Below, one piece after another: positions 44,010 through 52,843 of a stretch of 64,000 nucleotides of DNA; position 1 is the stretch's first letter; each line of letters begins with the position of its first letter. This DNA is from CAWCAW01 sp963714125 (GTDB taxonomy: Bacteria > Actinomycetota > Acidimicrobiia > Acidimicrobiales > UBA8190), in NCBI GenBank assembly GCA_963714125.1, contig OY970234.1, positions 1,798,001 through 1,862,000 of the forward strand. The letters run 5' to 3'. A program made the translations under genes and the position numbers. The notes below the pieces were generated by a model. It had not been told where the DNA came from. It searched no databases and saw only the letters and a program-made list of their open reading frames with translations.

Positions 44010-45191
44010 TCAGTGAAACAGCTTCAGTGTGTTGTCGCCGTCGTCGACGAAGAGCACGCCACGGTTACCAGGTGCGATGACGAGGCCGAAGAGATCTCCT
44101 CCGGCGTTGTACGGATCGATCTGCACGGTGTCGACTTGCTGACCCCACGGAGACACCTCGACGGCATTGCCGTCAGCGCCGTTGACGGTGATGAGGTCCC
44201 CGTTGGGGGCCAGGGCCAACCCCAGCGGAGCGTTGAGAGAGCCTCCTGAGCTCAGCGTGATCCCGCCATTGCCGACCGGCGTCGCTCTGAATGCAGCGAA
44301 CGGGATCGCTGCGATGCGGTTCTCGATGGTGTCAGCCACGTACACGGTCCCCGTGGGGCCGATGGCGACACCGGTGGGGCCGAGGACCAAGGCCGACGAG
44401 TTGAGTTGCTCGGCGAACCCGGTGGCGATGACCGTGGAGTTGAGCATCACCGGGATGTGGTGGGGGGGAAGTGCCACGAGGATGCGCACCACCGTCCCGC
44501 CATAGGCGATGTTCGAATTGGCCGCCACGGTCCCGTTGAGGACGTTGGTCACGAAGAGCTCGGCGAAGCCGGGGCCTTGTACGTCGGTCATGTCCCACGG
44601 GCCGTTGATGTTGTGCCCCGACCACGTCTCCACGACATTTCCTTGGTCGTTGAGCACAATGAGGCAACCGGCCTCAGGGGTGCCGCTGCCGGCATCGGTG
44701 ACGGGGAGGCTCCCCACCACGACGTAGCCACCTTGGAGGACCGACAGGGCCGTGGTCAGGCCAACGCCTCCGGGGCACGGACCGGGCAGCCGTCCACCGA
44801 TCTGGGCGAACAGCGTCTGCTGGCCTGACGGTGACATCTCGACGATGGTCGTTCCCGTCCCCTGGAGATTCGAGCTGGCGTTGAAGTTGCTCACGAGGGT
44901 GTCTCCCTGGACGAGAGAGCCTTCGCTTTGCGACACCGTGGCCATGCCGTACGGGTTGAGGTCGCCATTGGCAGGCACCGTCGATCCGAGGTTCGTCACG
45001 CTATGGAATCGGGCCAGGAAAGGAGTCCCTCCACCCGGCTGCGCTCCGGCGACAGGGCTGAAAGCACCCAGCGCGGCGACACCGAGGGCGGCCGCCACGA
45101 CCGGGAGTGCGACGCGACGGGCACGACTACGTCGTGGATGTTCCCTGCACGCGCTGTCGACCTTGCCAGAACTGTCTCGTGAGCCCTTCAC
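44010..45191 (-). CDS. Secreted NHL/beta-propeller-like protein
   Basis: 393 residues. The basic start and hydrophobic core (RRVALPVVAAALGVAALGAF, then a probable cut after AGA) form a signal peptide. Repeats such as GPTGVAIGPTGTVYVADT and APLGLALAPNGDLITVNG are NHL-type propeller blades. AAAGGAG seven bases before the GTG at 45191 decides the start. It would fold outside the cell; ligand or enzyme role unknown. Confidence 0.8.
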   Translation of the reverse strand: MKGSRDSSGKVDSACREHPRRSRARRVALPVVAAALGVAALGAFSPVAGAQPGGGTPFLARFHSVTNLGSTVPANGDLNPYGMATVSQSEGSLVQGDTLVSNFNASSNLQGTGTTIVEMSPSGQQTLFAQIGGRLPGPCPGGVGLTTALSVLQGGYVVVGSLPVTDAGSGTPEAGCLIVLNDQGNVVETWSGHNINGPWDMTDVQGPGFAELFVTNVLNGTVAANSNIAYGGTVVRILVALPPHHIPVMLNSTVIATGFAEQLNSSALVLGPTGVAIGPTGTVYVADTIENRIAAIPFAAFRATPVGNGGITLSSGGSLNAPLGLALAPNGDLITVNGADGNAVEVSPWGQQVDTVQIDPYNAGGDLFGLVIAPGNRGVLFVDDGDNTLKLFH

Positions 45192-45394
45192 GTCCACTCT
45201 CCTTTGGTGTACGCGTCGACGGATCGACACGTGCTCTCGATTCAGCGATACCGACAGCCACCGGAGAATGTTCAGGCGCGTCAGCAACTCTTCTCTGACC
45301 TGGACATTCAATCTTGGCGACGCGACGAGGCGATGAAAACACGCGTCACTTGTGCATCGGGTGTCCCGCTCGGTTCAAAACATCGACCGCCGAG

Positions 45395-46150
45395 TTAGCC
45401 GCCGGTGAGAGAGAAGTGCTGATAGTCCGGTGATGCTGTCCACCGCCCACCCCAGGGCCACCCCACGTGCGCGAAGGCCTCCACCAGCGTCCCGCCAGGC
45501 ACCGCCATGCCGGGTCGCACGTCGGCGCGGTCCTCATAGGAAGCACCCGCGGGTGGGATGACCATGGCGCCGTCGACATAGGGGTTCTGGAGGTCGTTGA
45601 CATCGATGGCCTCGCCATAGGCGTGTATGGACCACATAGGCGGCCCGGGGGCCACCGCGTACCGGCAGTTGAACCCGGACGTGTCGTCAGCGGCGGCGGC
45701 AGTGTTGTCGTCACCGTCGTAGGCGGACTCGGGAACCATCTCCTGGATCGGGAAGTGGGCCGCGTACAAGGTGGAGAACACCTCGGTAACCGACGTAACC
45801 ACGGTGGCGTTCACCACCATGGTGCCGACGTGCGACTCATTGTCGAAACCCCAATAATTCATCTGGAGCAGGCGGAGTTGGCTGGGATCCACGGGGCACC
45901 CGGTGTGCCAGGTGGCACCGAGTTGGGCGGCAGTCACCGTTGAGGACATCGAAGTGAACATCGGCGTGGTGGTTGTCGTCGTCGTTGGTGGGGATGTGGT
46001 GGTGCTGGCGGCGATGGGCGTGCTCGTGGCCGCGGTGCCGGCGGCGGTGGCCGGGGTTCTGATCACTTTGCCGGCCGACGGTAAGTGTGACGCGGCGCTG
46101 CAACCGCCCACACACACGGCCACAAGGAGGAACGCGGTCACCCACGCCAT
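45395..46150 (-). CDS. M15-type peptidase lipoprotein
   Basis: 251 residues. MAWVTAFLLVAVCVGGCSA is a lipoprotein signal (GGC). A Thr-rich spacer (SPPTTTTTTT) leads to the D-Ala-D-Ala carboxypeptidase-like domain: SIHAYGEAIDVND carries the zinc His and Asp, and ASPDYQHFSLTG the last His. It would trim peptidoglycan or other peptides outside the membrane. It starts 43 bases after the ceoC stop. Confidence 0.85.
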   Translation of the reverse strand: MAWVTAFLLVAVCVGGCSAASHLPSAGKVIRTPATAAGTAATSTPIAASTTTSPPTTTTTTTPMFTSMSSTVTAAQLGATWHTGCPVDPSQLRLLQMNYWGFDNESHVGTMVVNATVVTSVTEVFSTLYAAHFPIQEMVPESAYDGDDNTAAAADDTSGFNCRYAVAPGPPMWSIHAYGEAIDVNDLQNPYVDGAMVIPPAGASYEDRADVRPGMAVPGGTLVEAFAHVGWPWGGRWTASPDYQHFSLTGG

Positions 46151-46193
46151 GGGAGCGGGGACGACGACGCCACCGGCACGCCGTAGCACCGGA

Positions 46194-46865
46194 TTACGAA
46201 CGAGGCTCTCCGACAAGTATCCGACGCACGGCGTCCTCGGCGGTGCCAGTGACCAGGAGAAGCACCTCGTCGCCAGCGCTGAGAACGGTATCGCCACGAG
46301 GAACGACCAAGCGGTCCTTTCTGACCACGGCCACGACGGTCACGTCGCGCGGGAGTTCGAGCTCCGCCAGCGATACCCCTTCCACCGGAGAGCTCTCGGC
46401 CAACGTGACCTCCACCAGATGGGCGCTGCCACCTTCGAATTGAAGAAGGCGGACGAGGGACCCGACCGACACGGCTTCCTCCACCAACGCGGTGAGGAGC
46501 TGCGGAGTGGAGACCGATACGTCCACGCCCCAGGACTCGTTGAAGAGCCACTGGTTCTTGGGGTTGTTCACCCGTGCCACCACGCGGGGCACGGCGAACT
46601 CCTGCTTGGCCAACAGCGAGATGACGAGGTTGTCCTCATCATCTCCGGTGGCCGCCACCACCACATCCGCACTGGCCACGCCCGCCGCGTCGAGCGAGCT
46701 CACCTCGCAAGCGTCCGCCGCCACCCATGTGACCAGCACGTCGCTGCGCATGCGCTCGACGAGTTCGGGATCCTGCTCGATGACCAGGACCTCGTGGCCG
46801 TTGGCGAGCAGGTCACGGGCGATGGCGGTACCCACGTTGCCGCCCCCGGCGATGGCTACCTTCAT
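46194..46865 (-). CDS. ceoC: TrkA-type potassium uptake regulator, CeoC-like
   Basis: 223 residues. RCK_N: KVAIAGGGNVGTAIARDLLA with the GxGxxG NAD fold and an acidic residue in LVIEQDPELVERM; RCK_C is the last about 75 residues. It is the partner of CeoB at ATGA overlap. Such proteins gate Trk/Ktr potassium channels according to nucleotide or c-di-AMP; no Trk or Ktr membrane gene is adjacent. Confidence 0.88.
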   Translation of the reverse strand: MKVAIAGGGNVGTAIARDLLANGHEVLVIEQDPELVERMRSDVLVTWVAADACEVSSLDAAGVASADVVVAATGDDEDNLVISLLAKQEFAVPRVVARVNNPKNQWLFNESWGVDVSVSTPQLLTALVEEAVSVGSLVRLLQFEGGSAHLVEVTLAESSPVEGVSLAELELPRDVTVVAVVRKDRLVVPRGDTVLSAGDEVLLLVTGTAEDAVRRILVGEPRS

Positions 46866-47554
46866 CGGGGCCTCGATCCGTCGGTGTCGTCAGCGGGCGC
46901 CACCGGAGACCCACACAGGCGCCGTTCGAGTTCTTCGACGGCATCTTTGGCCACGATCAACGTCAGCACGTCAGCTTCTTGACCTACGAGGTCGTTGACG
47001 TCGAGGCGAGGTACCCCGGCGCGTGTCACCGCCACCAACGAGGCGCCGCCGGCGATGGTCAGATCGCGCAGGCGCTTGCCTGCCCATCCTTCAGGCAGGG
47101 GGCGTTCGACAAGTACGAGAGAGCCCGTCGAGTCTGTCCATTCTCCGGCCACGTTGTCAGGCAGGAGGCGACGCATGACACGATCGATGGTCCACGTCAC
47201 GGTGGCCACCGTGGGGATACCCAGTCGCTGGTAGATCTCGGCGCGCCGAGGGTCATAGATCCGGGCCACCACGTTCGGTATCCCGTAGTTCTCCCGGGCG
47301 ATGCGAGCCGTCAGGATGTTGGAGTTGTCCCCGCTCGTCACCGCGGCCAGAGCGCCGGCCTTGTTGGCACCCGCCCGGTCCAGGTCAGCGCGGTCGAAAC
47401 CAGATCCCACCAGGGTCTCGCCTTGCCAGTCGGGCGGGAGCCGACGAAAGGCCCGAGGCACCTTGTCGACCACGCACACGCTGTGGCCCTGCTCCAGAAG
47501 CTGGACGGCCAGGCCAGACCCGACCCGGCCGCATCCCACCACCACGATATGCAC
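46862..47554 (-). CDS. ceoB: TrkA-type potassium uptake regulator, CeoB-like
   Basis: 230 residues. MHIVVVGCGRVGSGLAVQLL, TSGDNSNILTARIARENY and VVARIYDPRRAEIYQRLG form RCK_N; WAGKRLRDLTIAGGASLVAV begins RCK_C. The GTG at 47554 is preceded by GGGGTGG. It diverges from the KimA-like permease across about 110 bases. CeoB/CeoC pairs with such a permease next to them are seen in mycobacteria. Confidence 0.88.
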   Translation of the reverse strand: MHIVVVGCGRVGSGLAVQLLEQGHSVCVVDKVPRAFRRLPPDWQGETLVGSGFDRADLDRAGANKAGALAAVTSGDNSNILTARIARENYGIPNVVARIYDPRRAEIYQRLGIPTVATVTWTIDRVMRRLLPDNVAGEWTDSTGSLVLVERPLPEGWAGKRLRDLTIAGGASLVAVTRAGVPRLDVNDLVGQEADVLTLIVAKDAVEELERRLCGSPVAPADDTDGSRPR

Positions 47555-47665
47555 GGCCCCACCCCACCACGCCGGTCGGCTCGCTGACAACTCTCGGCGG
47601 CGACCCCGGTCGGGCTGGGGCGCCTGATGGGCCTGGGCAGGGTGCCGGTGTGATTACCTGAGGGG

Positions 47666-50146
47666 ATGGACGAGACCGGGCCCCAGCTCCCGGCCGCGCC
47701 CGCCGAGCCGGTCGCTGGCGTCTCCGAGGCGCCCGCGGGCCACGATCCGAGCGGGGTCGAAGTCCCGACAAACGGGGCTCAGGGACACGAGGGTCCTGGG
47801 ACAGCGGGCCCGGGGCGCCGCGTGGCCCCCACGGCGCTGCCCAAGGCGGGAGCCGTCGAACTCCCCGAGACGCTGCGCTACCGGCTGAAAAACGCGTTGC
47901 TGGGTCCGCCTATCGCCACCGAACGCCAATCGCTCGAGCGCCTGGGCAAGCCGACGGCCCTGGCCGTGTTGTCCTCCGACGTCATCTCGTCCTCGGCCTA
48001 TGCCACCGAGCAGGTCCTGCTGATTCTCATCCCGGTCATCGGGGTAGCCGCCTTTACGCTCGTGATCCCCATCTCGCTGGCGGTGATCCTCGTGCTGGCC
48101 GTGGTGGCCATGTCGTATCTCGAGGTCATCAAGGTCTACACAAAGGCCGGCGGTGCCTACGTGGTGGCGCGAGAGAACTTCGGACTGGGCGTGGCCCAGA
48201 TCGCGGCGGTGGCGCTGCTTATCGATTACACCCTCACCGTGGCCGTGTCGGTGGCGGCCGGCGTGGCCGCGCTGGTCTCGGCGTTTCCCTCGTTAAAGGG
48301 GGCCACGGTATGGATATCCATTGGGTTCGTAGTCCTCATCGCCTTCGGCAACTTGCGCGGCATCCGCGAGGCGGGGCGTGTCTTTGCGGCGCCGACGTAC
48401 TTCTTCATCGCCAACATGGTGCTGTTGATCGTCGTGGGGGTGGTTCGGGCCGTATTGGGCCAGCTCCACGCGCACTCCTTGCACCAACCCCATGCCATAG
48501 CCGGACACTCGGTGGCCTCAGGACTCTTTTACGGAGCCAGCCTGTTCATCGTGCTCCAGGCCTTCGCCTCGGGGGGCACGGCCCTGACGGGCACCGAGGC
48601 CATCTCCAACGGCGTGAGTGTGTTCCGCCAACCCGAGGCCCGCAATGCCCGCATCACCCTGGTAGTCATGAGCGTCATCCTCGGCTCGCTCGTCCTGGGC
48701 GTCGGGGTGCTGTCGGCCATCGTGCACCCCGTGCCCCGCGTGGACGGCACGCCGACGGTGGTGTCGCAGATCGCCACCTACGTCTACGGCACGAGCACGC
48801 TCGGCCACGCCCTCTTCTACCTTCTGCAGGGCGGCACCATGTTCATCTTGGTGCTGGCCGCCAACACCAGCTTCACCGGGTTCCCGTTCCTGGCCAGCTT
48901 CGCGGCCGAGGACTCCTACCTGCCCCGCCAGCTCAATAAGCGAGGACACCGCTTGGTGTTCTCCACCGGCGTGATCGTGCTCACCGCCGCCTCCATCGTG
49001 CTGCTGCTCGTCACCAGGGCACAGGTCAACAGCCTGATCCCCCTCTATGCCATCGGGGTGTTCACCGGCTTCACCATGGCCGGCGCCGGCATGGTGAAGT
49101 ACCACATCACCACCCACGAACCGCATTGGAAGCGGGGCGTGGCCATCAACGGCACCGCCGCGGTGATGTCGTTGATCGTCGACATCATCTTCGCGGTCAC
49201 CAAATTCGACCGTGGCGCCTGGGTCGTGGTCATCCTCATGCCTGCCGGTGTGTTCATCCTCATGCGGTTACACCATCAATACCAAAAAGAGGCCGAGCAA
49301 CTCGAGGTGGGCGTGACCGAGGCCACCGAGGAACCGGTCCTTCGCACGCACGTTGTGGTGGTGTTTGTCGACAACCTCGATCTGGCCACGGCGCGCGCCA
49401 TCCAATACGCGCGCACGCTGACACCGGATCGGCTGCGCGTCGTGCACTTTGCCGTGGACCCTCGCGACGCCGTAGAGCTCGAGGCGGAGTGGGGGCGTCT
49501 GGGGCTCTCTCGTGTCCCTCTCGACATCATGGAGTGCCCCGATCGCCGGCTGGCTCGTGCCGCACTGGAGCTTGCCGCCGAGATCACCGGGGACGGGAAC
49601 ACGGAGTTGACCATCCTGTTGCCTCGGCGCGGGTTTGCCGGTGGGTGGCGCCGCTTGCTGCACGACCGCAGCGCCGATCGCATCGCGGCGGCGGTAGCCC
49701 AGCTACCGCATGTGAACGCCACCATCGTGCCGTTCCAGCTTGCTCACGGGTGGCCGCGTACTCGCCGCCATGGTGAGGACATCGGGATCACGGCCCCGAG
49801 CAACCGAGGAACGAAGAGCTCCGAATCTCTCGGCCCCAAGGCGGCCGGCACGGTTCCCATCGGCGAGGTGCAGTGGCGTCAGCGCATGCGGGTGGCCGGC
49901 CGCATTCGCAGCATCCGGGTCCCCACTCGGACGGGTACGGCCAACCTCGAATGCGTATTGGCCGATGACTCGGGTCAGATTCTCCTGGTGTTTCAGGGGC
50001 GCCGGCGCATCCCTGGCATCCAGCAAGGAGCCCGCCTGGTGGCGTCGGGGATGGTGGGGGCATGGGAAGGGCAGCTGGCCATCTTGAACCCCGACTACGA
50101 GCTCATCGCCGGCCCCGACACGGCCTGGGCCGAGCTCGAGCAATGA
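47666..50146 (+). CDS. KimA-like APC permease fused to USP-like and OB-fold domains
   Basis: 826 residues, longer than usual for the family (about 600-650). After a disordered 70-residue start, about twelve helices follow, beginning at LGKPTALAVLSSDVISSSAY, which matches the KimA/KUP-like potassium permease group (YATEQVLLIL). From about 560 to 690 there is a USP-like domain (HVVVVFVDNLDLATARAIQY). The end (about 735-826) is an OB-fold: RMRVAGRIRSIRVP, then ILLVFQGRRRIPGIQQGARL. In mycobacteria a separate OB-fold gene lies in the same neighbourhood, so fusion is plausible. Substrate potassium is inferred from the CeoB/CeoC neighbours. Confidence 0.85.
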   Translation: MDETGPQLPAAPAEPVAGVSEAPAGHDPSGVEVPTNGAQGHEGPGTAGPGRRVAPTALPKAGAVELPETLRYRLKNALLGPPIATERQSLERLGKPTALAVLSSDVISSSAYATEQVLLILIPVIGVAAFTLVIPISLAVILVLAVVAMSYLEVIKVYTKAGGAYVVARENFGLGVAQIAAVALLIDYTLTVAVSVAAGVAALVSAFPSLKGATVWISIGFVVLIAFGNLRGIREAGRVFAAPTYFFIANMVLLIVVGVVRAVLGQLHAHSLHQPHAIAGHSVASGLFYGASLFIVLQAFASGGTALTGTEAISNGVSVFRQPEARNARITLVVMSVILGSLVLGVGVLSAIVHPVPRVDGTPTVVSQIATYVYGTSTLGHALFYLLQGGTMFILVLAANTSFTGFPFLASFAAEDSYLPRQLNKRGHRLVFSTGVIVLTAASIVLLLVTRAQVNSLIPLYAIGVFTGFTMAGAGMVKYHITTHEPHWKRGVAINGTAAVMSLIVDIIFAVTKFDRGAWVVVILMPAGVFILMRLHHQYQKEAEQLEVGVTEATEEPVLRTHVVVVFVDNLDLATARAIQYARTLTPDRLRVVHFAVDPRDAVELEAEWGRLGLSRVPLDIMECPDRRLARAALELAAEITGDGNTELTILLPRRGFAGGWRRLLHDRSADRIAAAVAQLPHVNATIVPFQLAHGWPRTRRHGEDIGITAPSNRGTKSSESLGPKAAGTVPIGEVQWRQRMRVAGRIRSIRVPTRTGTANLECVLADDSGQILLVFQGRRRIPGIQQGARLVASGMVGAWEGQLAILNPDYELIAGPDTAWAELEQ

Positions 50147-50212
50147 ATCGGGCCGCCGCCCCGACGCGGCGCCTCGTGGCACTCCCACGCGTTTAGCGCG
50201 AAGGTGCGGGTG

Positions 50213-50956
50213 ATGGTGGAACGGGATCGCACCGCTTCTCTGGCTTATGCGGCGGGTGCGATCGGCCCCGTGGTGACAGGCGCAGCCCTCTACGCCTTTC
50301 GTAATCACGTCTCGCCCGCCAACTTGGCCCTGGTCTTCGTGGTCGTCGTCGTGGTGGTGGCCGGTACCGGACGTCGGGGCGCGGCGGCCACCGCTGCGGT
50401 GATGTCGAGTCTGTCCTTCGACTTCTTCCTCACCCGTCCGTACTTGTCGTTGCGCATCGCCGGGTCCGCCAACATCACCACGGCGGTGCTCTTGCTCGTC
50501 GTCGGGCTGGCCGTGGGAGAGCTGGCGGCCCGAGGGCTGCGGGCTCGGAGTTGGGCCCGGGCGGGCAGTGTCCGATTGCAGCGCATCCACGGGATGGCCG
50601 AACGCATTTCCAGCGGCGAGGCGCCCGATTTCATCGTGATCGCCGTTGTCGACCAGCTCCGTGACCTGTTGGCGCTGCGTGATTGCAGCTTCTCTTATGA
50701 CCGACCCAGCGATATCGGGGCCCGCATCGAGCCCGATGGATCGGTGACCGTGGCCGGACGACTATGGCCGACAGAAAAGCTCGGCCTCCCCACCCGACGG
50801 GTGGAATTGCCGGTGCGAGGCGGTGGCGTCGTGCTGGCCTCGTTCATCTTGACCCCCACACCCGCCCGTCCCGTCGAACTCGAACAGCGCGTCGTGGCTG
50901 TCGCCCTCGCCGCCCAGCTGGGCGCCGCCCTGATGAGTCGGCACTCGGCTCACTGA
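50213..50956 (+). CDS. KdpD-like DUF4118-GAF protein without kinase
   Basis: About 247 residues. Four helices (about 15-110) with FDFFLTRPYLSLRIA and VGLAVGELAARGLRARSWAR are the KdpD membrane (DUF4118) part. A GAF-like domain follows (about 145-247). No histidine kinase core and no response regulator are nearby. It may sense potassium or turgor as a stand-alone module. The ATG at 50213 or GTG at 50204 starts it. Confidence 0.75.
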   Translation: MVERDRTASLAYAAGAIGPVVTGAALYAFRNHVSPANLALVFVVVVVVVAGTGRRGAAATAAVMSSLSFDFFLTRPYLSLRIAGSANITTAVLLLVVGLAVGELAARGLRARSWARAGSVRLQRIHGMAERISSGEAPDFIVIAVVDQLRDLLALRDCSFSYDRPSDIGARIEPDGSVTVAGRLWPTEKLGLPTRRVELPVRGGGVVLASFILTPTPARPVELEQRVVAVALAAQLGAALMSRHSAH

Positions 50957-50982
50957 CCGGTGCCGCTCTAAGCTGCCCGGCC

Positions 50983-51447
50983 GTGACTGCTTACCCCGAT
51001 CAGGTCGTTGTCGAACGAATCATCGCGGCCCCGCCCGAGCAAATCTTCCCGCTGCTCGCCGATACCGGTCGTCATCGCGAAATAGACGGGTCGGGGGCGG
51101 TACGCGACCCGCGACGCGGATCGCAGAAACTTGTGCTCGGGAGTCGATGGACGATGGCGATGCGCATGGGCATTCCCTACGCCATGGTCAACACGGTTAT
51201 CGACTATCAAGAGAACCGTCGCATTGCGTGGCAAACGCGAGGGCCAACCGCCTTGGGTCGTTGGGCCGGAGGCCGGATCTGGCGCTATGACCTCGAGCCG
51301 ACCGAGGGTGGCACCCGGGTCACCGAGACGTGGGATATCTCCCAAGAGTCAGCCATCACGAGGCCGATGGTGCGCGCCGCGGGGCCGGCCACGGCGAAGA
51401 ACATGACAGCCACCTTGGCCCGCATCGCCGAACTCGTCGAGAACTAA
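50983..51447 (+). CDS. SRPBCC (START-like) protein
   Basis: 154 residues, GTG start. VVVERIIAAPPEQIFPLLAD at the N-terminus, GTRVTETWDISQES in the last strands and a C-terminal helix form a polyketide-cyclase/dehydrase-type lipid-binding fold. Ligand unknown. It follows the DUF4118 gene by 26 bases. Confidence 0.85.
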   Translation: MTAYPDQVVVERIIAAPPEQIFPLLADTGRHREIDGSGAVRDPRRGSQKLVLGSRWTMAMRMGIPYAMVNTVIDYQENRRIAWQTRGPTALGRWAGGRIWRYDLEPTEGGTRVTETWDISQESAITRPMVRAAGPATAKNMTATLARIAELVEN

Positions 51448-51460
51448 CCCTCCGCTGTTT

Positions 51461-51484
51461 CTCGCCCCGCCACGATGGGGCGAG
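51461..51484. terminator. Hairpin between convergent genes
   Basis: CTCGCCCC (51461-51468) pairs with GGGGCGAG (51477-51484) across an eight-base loop between the SRPBCC stop and the DMT stop. No T tract. Confidence 0.5.
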
Positions 51485-51492
51485 GGAGGGCG

Positions 51493-52683
51493 TCAGGTCG
51501 ATCCGACCTCCGAGGCTTTTGCCTCCATGGCGGCGGGAGCGCCCATCTCGGCACTGGAGATGAGGGAGGCATCGTTGCTACGCGGCGTGCGACTTGTGGC
51601 GTGGGTCCCAAATCGTCGACGCCGTGTCGCCCCCGTGGATATCGAGCGAGCCCGGCGCAACCGCGCTGCCGCCACTCTGCCGGCGGCCACCGGCTCGAGC
51701 TGGCGGGTACAGGTCCCACTGCCAGCCGTCGCCAGCGCCAGGGCTGCGCCGACGGTGGCGACTTCGGTGGCGGCAGGAGCCGCAGTCGGGCCAGGAGCTT
51801 CGGTGCGTTCCGCGGCGTCGCCTTGGACCAACGAACTTCGGCTGAGCATGACCACTCCGGCCACCAGGATCACCAGTGCGATCAGCTCGCCGATCAGCTC
51901 CACTGGGTCGTGGCGAATCCGGTCCCGGAAAAGCAGCATGCCCAGCATGCTGGCCACCAAGGGGTCAACGACGGTCAGCGCCGGCTGTGATGCTGCCAAC
52001 GGCCCGGCCTGAAACGCGTTGGAGAGCAAGAAGAACGCCCCGGCCCCGGCTAAAAGCAGAACGTACGGTGACCAGTTGGTGAAGACGGCGTAGGGTCCGC
52101 CGGCGAGGTGACCGCTCAGTTCTTTGATCACGGCGGCCACGAATCCCCAGGCGATACCCGCGGCTACGGCCAGAAGCGCGGCCCGGCGTGACGGCGATGG
52201 GGCCCGGCCGTTGCGCAGGGGAAGCCGGGCCAGTGTCCAAAACACCACCGTGGCGCCGAGCGTTACCAAACCGGCCACCAACCACAGGGAGTGCGTGGCG
52301 TGGTTCGAACCCCCTTGGGGATGAGCGATACCGAGGAAGCTCGCCAGCCCGACGGCCATGGCGAGGGCGGCGAACCAGTCGCGTCGCTGGACCCGTCGAG
52401 GACTGCGCAGGGCCAAGAACCCGAAGACGAGCAACAGCTCGGTGGCAATCACCGGTTGGACGAGGCTCAGGCTCCCTACTCGAAGGGCGGCCACTTGAAA
52501 GATGAAGCCGGCGATCATGCACAAGATGCCGATGAACCAGACGGGCTTGCGCATCAGGTAATGGATGAGCCGCAAGCTGAAGGCCACGTCTCCAGGAGCC
52601 GGAGCCGCCGCAAAGCGTTGCGTTACCGACGCCGACGCTGTGAACACACTGGCCACCAACGCCAGCACCACCCCGGCGATCAC
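51493..52683 (-). CDS. DMT-family transporter with long soluble tail
   Basis: 396 residues. Ten helices (about 1-290), ending GELIALVILVAGVVMLSRSS, follow the EamA-like DMT pattern with QPVIATELLLVFGFLAL and SQPALTVVDPLVAS. The last about 110 residues are an Ala/Arg/Ser-rich low-complexity tail, unusual for the family. GTG start at 52683. Substrate unknown. Confidence 0.82.
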   Translation of the reverse strand: MIAGVVLALVASVFTASASVTQRFAAAPAPGDVAFSLRLIHYLMRKPVWFIGILCMIAGFIFQVAALRVGSLSLVQPVIATELLLVFGFLALRSPRRVQRRDWFAALAMAVGLASFLGIAHPQGGSNHATHSLWLVAGLVTLGATVVFWTLARLPLRNGRAPSPSRRAALLAVAAGIAWGFVAAVIKELSGHLAGGPYAVFTNWSPYVLLLAGAGAFFLLSNAFQAGPLAASQPALTVVDPLVASMLGMLLFRDRIRHDPVELIGELIALVILVAGVVMLSRSSLVQGDAAERTEAPGPTAAPAATEVATVGAALALATAGSGTCTRQLEPVAAGRVAAARLRRARSISTGATRRRRFGTHATSRTPRSNDASLISSAEMGAPAAMEAKASEVGST

Positions 52684-52843
52684 GCGCTCATCCGTCCCAT
52701 GTGCATCGTGGCCTCTTTCAGATCACCCGCCCTATTGCCTGCATTGCGCCCGCGCCGGTCCAACCCAAAGGCTGCAACGCCAAGGAGTCCACAAAGATTC
52801 CGGCGGGATCAGATTGTTCCTCGCTGGGCACGAGGGTGGGCAC

